A stretch of DNA of 64,000 bases, from positions 2,170,001 to 2,234,000 of the forward strand of contig CM066305.1 of the NCBI GenBank assembly GCA_033807695.1, given 5' to 3'. Below the pieces are notes generated by a model that was given only the letters and a program-made list of their open reading frames with translations, ran no database searches and was not told the DNA's origin. This stretch comes from Daedaleopsis sinensis (taxonomy: Eukaryota > Basidiomycota > Agaricomycetes > Polyporales > Polyporaceae). Position numbers and translations under genes: made by a program. Below, piece after piece: positions 59,162 through 64,000 of the stretch (position 1 is its first letter; each line of letters opens with the position of its first letter).

Positions 59162-61810
59162 CTAGTGTCCTTGCTTCGTAGCCTGCAGCGCGCAAAGAGC
59201 AGCTATAACAAGCCGTCAGTTCCCCAAAATGACCGCGCGGCGCCGTGACAGGGCTTACCTCCCACACCACTGCCGTCTTTCGCCAGACCAATCTCAACCT
59301 TCTGCTCGACCTCGCCGCCTACAAGTTCCCTTAGCGATTCACGCAGACGTGCGTTGAAGTTGGGGTAGTGTTGGATTAAACTGCCACGCCGAACTCAGCA
59401 CCGCTCTCACGTCACCGAGCGATATGCCTGGAACGCACCTGCCGTCGACACCGACAGTTATCTTCTCTTCGTCCGTCGCAAAGCCTCCGCCGAGCTTCGC
59501 GCGCTCGGTCTGCACAAGCACCGCCGCTACCGCACACCCGCTCAGGCGCGCCGCGCGGTTCGCGACCAGCGACGACGCCCACCGCACGATCGCTGCGTCC
59601 CCCAGCGAGACATCGGCGGCGTCTAACCCCAGCCGTTGCACGATGATGCTCCGGATCCGCTCCAAGCGGGCGATATCGTCCGCCGACAATTTATCAACTT
59701 CCGTGAAGTGCGCCGATTGCCAGTCAGGGACTGATGAAAGTTCCGACTCCTCGGCTGAGATGCCGTTGGCCTTCGGCTCTGGGGTCTCAGCATCGACGAC
59801 TGGCACGAGAGGTGTGCGACCCGACTCCCAAGCCTCTTCGACCTCGGACATGACTGCGGTATCCAATCCGTAGTGAGTGTTGAGAGGTCCGCTTGATCGT
59901 CCGTTGAATAGAAGGGGCTTCGGCGCTGCGTCGACGAGGGACAAGAGGATGTTGCGAACGATCTCTCCTAGATACATCCCAGAGATGAACTTCTCAAAGG
60001 CCTGTAGTCGAGGGTTTATAGATTGGCGATCGACCTTGTTGTCGTATGGCGTCGACGGCAGCACAGTACGCTGATGGATGGAATAAGGTGAGACATCGTT
60101 TCTCCATATCAAAGAGTCATTCCTACTCACGGTGTTGTTGAAGGCTCCCCACTCGGTGTTTACCACCATGTATCCTCCATTCTGCCGTGCGGACGAGTCG
60201 CCTAGCTTTTGAATGTTCTCCACGCGCTCGACGTATGCGCCGTTGGTTCCAGTGCCGAAGATACTGCCTACCAAGACGGGTCAGTACGTCGATACACACA
60301 ATGCGGTAGGGGACGTTAGTCTTACCGAGAATGCAACCACCTCCAGTGTAGGCACGGGAGAGCAATGCCCCGACGGTCTACGAAACAGATGAGAAGGAGT
60401 AGGGATTGTCTAAGAACGTGCTCACGTCGTTAACGAGGGCGACACACTTGACGTGCAAATGCTTGCGGTTAAACGCATCCTGCAACAATTGCACGACATC
60501 GTTGCCAATCGCATTCTTTGCAGCAAACCCCTTGGTCCAGGTCAATATCTTTCCTCTATTCAAGGCAGTTTGCTCGACCGGGAAACTGAATGTAAGCCCG
60601 AGAGGGATCTCGGGACTGTCAGACATGGTAGGGGAAGCGAACGGGTTGGCTTGGTCGGTCGAGGGACTGGAGGGGACTGCCGATGCATATTCCGTCAGGA
60701 AAGCGTCAACCGAATCCGCTAGATAGTCTGCATGCCGCGATTATCCGCCTTTGATTAGAACAAATAGGAACGAGAATGTTGCGCTCCAGGGACTAACCGA
60801 ATAACGTGGTCGCCTCCCCTGTCTTGAGAGCTTCTGAAACTTTGTATTTCTGTTGCCTCAAGACGAAGTCGTGGTTGCCTAACAGCTCAACCTCGCATAC
60901 CCGCCTGTATGACAACGAGATCAACGACACGGTCTATATAGGGAGATGCTTGGGTACGTACAAGTTCGTTCCACCAAGATCGAGAGCGAGAAACGTCCTG
61001 AAGGGGAGAGTAGTGTCAGTTTCGAGTCGATGAACTCATATTTCGACGCCACAATTGTTTTGGCCAAATCCGGTATAACAAAATGCGATGACGTCTATCC
61101 TCCCCCTATAGCCTCCGTCATAGAACATCGCGGTCTTGTGACAAGTACTGGACAAATGAGGGCAACGGTGCGCGTATACTGGATTCTCAGAAGAACCTCG
61201 TCGCGAAACGGGTGGTACGAAGCCAATGGCTGGCGCAAGAATGAGTCATGCCAGGGCAGAATCGCGGGGAGCTGCGCTCACAAACATGTCCAATCGATAG
61301 CTTATTACGCCGAAAGTCCGTAATATCAGTCTACGGAGGCATTGACGCTTCTTGATGCGACCGACGACCTTCCATATTCAGCGAAAGCACATCGGACTCG
61401 TCCCGAGGCGCTTGAATATGGAAGACCGCCGTCGTATGGGAGATAGTGCGAATCGGAGAGACGGAATGGTGGGTTGGGTTCCATGGACAGTGGACTGATA
61501 CGTGGCTTGCTTGGTGTACGACGAGGAAGCAAATGCTCACCCAGTTTCAGACCCATCTGGTACGCCTGTAACGAATGTCGGACTACACACAAGCCGATGT
61601 CAGTATACACTCGATGTTACCTGGAGGTGGAACGTACATCATCGCCATCGGGTGATTGTACTCGCCCAGGCCGAGCGTAAAGTCCTGCAGGAATTGTGAA
61701 GTGATACGGACGAGATCGTCCTTGGTGAGACGGAACTGGTCCTCGATTTCGTCGAGGACACGACGGCCCGCGTCCGGTGAGGGCGCGTGAACTGCAGATG
61801 TCTTGCTCAT
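59162..61810 (-). CDS. hexokinase
   Basis: Ten exons (-): 61810-61638, 61582-61541, 60997-60962, 60904-60798, 60727-60426, 60377-60326, 60267-60131, 60070-59439, 59380-59259 and 59202-59162, 547 residues. The phosphate-binding motif LALDLGGTNLRVCEV starts near residue 75. The sugar-binding motif LGLTFSFPVEQ is at about 162-172. NDTVGALLSRAYTGGGCILG and IFGTGTNGAYVE follow, then the C-terminal GSGVGAALCAL. It phosphorylates glucose or fructose with ATP in the cytosol. Exon 8 carries a Glu/Pro/Ser-rich insertion (from about residue 345) compared with yeast enzymes. Intron 2 is exceptionally long (543 bases). The gene is divergent from ATP7. Confidence 0.93.
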
Positions 61811-62692
61811 GGTGGACGGCAAGTTCGGGAGCGAGATAGAGGGACAGAGAGAGCGGGTGTGAGTGCCGAGAGAGTTGGGTGCGTCCCCGCGTCCGTCGAC
61901 ACCTTATGACATACTGCCCTAGTCACGTGGTGCAGAGAGGAGATCTCCTTCCCTGCCTTTTGCGGCGAAGCCCCTCTGCAAACGTCCACACCGATGTCCG
62001 CTTGACCGAGGTTTGATGGCTTTCGCCAGAGCTGGAGGGGTCCAATGGACGTCGTCTGGCGCGTGGCGGGTCCCGCCTGCTCTCCATGCATGGCTCAACC
62101 TGGGCGGGAGCGGTCGAGCCTTCCTCGAAAGCCCATGTGTTAAGTGCTGGACGCCGCAGCTAGATGAAGTTGCACCCGGTGACCGTTCCTGACTCCTGAG
62201 ACAAATGGGTCAGGACCAGGAGTCCAGGACCTCGTAGATATGCACACGCGATTGGATAGGCTATGGAGTTGCTAGCGGTTTGCAGGAGGATGCACTGAAT
62301 CCCGATTCTTGCAATTGCTGCTTGCCATTCAACCAGCTGCAGGCGCCGAGAAGTCGTGCTGGAAGTTATCGAGAATGTATGTGTATACGCACCTCTGAGG
62401 TCCGCCAACGACTCTATACTGCCCGTCCAGTTTGTGTCGTCTTGTGAAACGTAGTGGAATGGTAAGTAGCAGCAGAGACTGCCTGTATTCATTAATATAG
62501 TGCCTCCTGGGTTAGCCTGCCGAGCCGCAAGGCTGTTAGGCGCCCGAGCATCGGCCGTTCCCGGCGAGGCTTCCTGCAACGCTCACCGACTCTGCGACGA
62601 CCTCCACGAATCACCCTCTTTTCTGTAGGCATATCTTCTGGCCAGTATCTCCATTCACTCGTTGACTCCGACTTCTCGCTACAGCCTTTCTA
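61811..62692. promoter_or_regulatory. divergent upstream region of hexokinase and ATP7
   Basis: 882 bases between opposed start codons of two energy-metabolism genes. It holds both promoters. No specific site was identified. Confidence 0.5.
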
Positions 62693-63547
62693 ATGGCGTC
62701 AAAAGCAGTTGCCGCGACGGTGGTAAGTAACCCGCAAAAACGAACTGAGGAAATCCGAGGGTTGTGACGTTTACCTTGGGTTGTGTGCAGGACTTCGCCC
62801 GCATCTACACTTCGTTGGGCCTTGGCAAGGGTGAGTCTTCAACTGCTTATATGTGCCTCCTGGGGGCGCCGGAGTCAGATTTCCTAATCCCTCACCGCAA
62901 CAGAGACGATTGCGTCCCTCCAAGCGTTCCGCAAGCGGCACGCCGACGCTCAGCGCATCCAGGCTACACTCGCGGCCCAGCCAACTAACATTGACCTTGA
63001 GCACTACCGCTCGACTCTCCGCAACAAGGCCGTCGTTGACGAGGCCGAGAAGATTCTCCGTGACTTCAAGCCTGTGACGTACGATGTGAACGCGCACATC
63101 AAGGCGATTGAGACTTTCGAGACTAAGGCAGTAAGTACTCAGGGCCCCATGTCTTTTATGTGTTTACAGCGGTATGCTGATGTGCCTTTGTGCCGAACGA
63201 TAGGTCGCGAAGGCGAAGGAGACCACGGAGAAAATCGACGCCGAGCTTAAGGATCTCCAAGCCACCCTTGCCAACATTGAGGAGGCGCGTCCCTTCGAGG
63301 AGCTTACCGTGAGTTACATTACCCGTCGCATTCTGTCTCACTTCATCAAACGCGTTCATTGTTGTATAGGCGGAGGAGGTCGGCAAGGCGCACCCGCGTA
63401 TTGTCGAAGCTGTCGAGACGATGCTCAAGAAGGGCAAATGGACTGTGCCTGGTACGTCGCAAGTCCTATTCATTTGTGTCAACCCTTCCCTAACTGCTAT
63501 GTGCTACAGGTTACAAGGAGAAGTTCGGCGACCTTTCTCTCATGTAA
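62693..63547 (+). CDS. atp7: mitochondrial ATP synthase subunit d
   Basis: Six exons: 62693-62722, 62791-62830, 62904-63130, 63204-63308, 63370-63451 and 63510-63547, 173 residues, the normal size. Family features: DFARIYTSLGLGKETI, LQAFRKRHADAQR, IDLEHYRSTLRNKAVVDE, an Ala/Lys/Glu-rich helix, and RPFEELTAEEVG near the C-terminus, closing with KWTVPGYKEKFGDLSLM. Subunit d is part of the peripheral stalk of the F1Fo enzyme in the inner mitochondrial membrane. All introns are GT-AG. Confidence 0.95.
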
Positions 63548-64000
63548 ACACCGTCATTATCTACCCCTCTATGATAGACCTAGAGGCGCTTGACGTTGCT
63601 TCTTACACGTCGTGCGGCCCGAGTGGTCGGCAGAACGAGTGGTCGGTAGAATGCCGGGCGTAGTCAGACTCCACTAACTTCGAATCCCTGATCTGCGCTC
63701 AAAAGACACCTTTGCATCGCCAAAGGGTGGCCGACAATATCGCGACAACAAGGGACATGCTTGAACGGCCGGAGCCTTCAGTATACGATGAGGGTACAGA
63801 GATATTACATCGGTGGTATGCAGCGAGGTCGCGAGTACAAGAATATGTGGGTGTGCCTACGGGAGTACAATGGTTCACAGCAAGGTCGAGCCAAGAGTGG
63901 GGTGACACGTAGCTGGGCAGAAAGTGCGATGATGATAGCGAGATCTCCAAGCAGTCGATGCGTCACGCATGACCGAATACACAGCCAGGGATGTGCCAAG
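63548..64000. other. downstream flank of ATP7
   Basis: No gene seen up to the window end. A pair of GAGTGGTCGG motifs near 63620-63645 is noted but unexplained. Confidence 0.5.

Noticed and set aside
63610..63700. tRNA-like stretch (GAGTGGTCGG and TTCGAATCC)
   Set aside because: The spacing and stems do not fold into an acceptor, anticodon and T arm that I could complete. Probably the ATP7 3' flank.

Overview
The window is nuclear DNA of a filamentous basidiomycete, most likely an Agaricomycete. It is GC-rich, its genes are split by many short introns (mostly 45-75 bases, GT-AG with some GC-AG), and it carries fungal families such as an Atf1-type bZIP factor, a Zn2Cys6 regulator, an N-demethylase-like DUF3445 protein and several conserved basidiomycete proteins of unknown function. 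Exon limits were worked out by hand from splice signals, reading phase and remembered family conservation. No similarity search was run.

Layout. 1-1403 (-): end-truncated ThuA-like secreted protein. 1404-7382: gene-poor. 7.4-17.8 kb: housekeeping block with the bZIP factor (+), BRX1 (-) and NUG1 (+) sharing a 226-bp divergent promoter, and a very long protein ending in a dehydrogenase/reductase fold (-). 18.3-23.7 kb: an 8-cysteine membrane protein (gene A, -), a doubtful gene, an 842-bp inverted-repeat transposon and a DUF3445 gene (-). 23.7-30.2 kb: mostly empty, with one conserved unknown gene at 27.2-28.0 kb.

30.2-41.3 kb is the accessory heart of the window. It is a tandem array of four intact paralogues of gene A (B, C, D, E, all +) mixed with at least three broken copies. 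One broken copy is split by a 655-bp element with hairpin-forming ends. All five intact genes share an eight-exon layout with identical intron phases, a signal peptide, an 8-cysteine ectodomain, a Ser/Thr-rich stalk and one membrane helix. B-E also share a short cytoplasmic motif. This looks like a lineage-expanded family of cell-surface proteins. Its role cannot be read from the sequence.

42.3-64 kb returns to housekeeping and conserved genes: a coiled-coil protein (-), an isochorismatase-like hydrolase (+), a Pro-rich protein (-), a tiny DUF1748 membrane protein (+), OST2/DAD1 (-), a mitochondrial-ribosome SOD-fold protein (+), AP-3 mu (-), a Zn2Cys6 factor (-), hexokinase (-) and ATP synthase subunit d (+).
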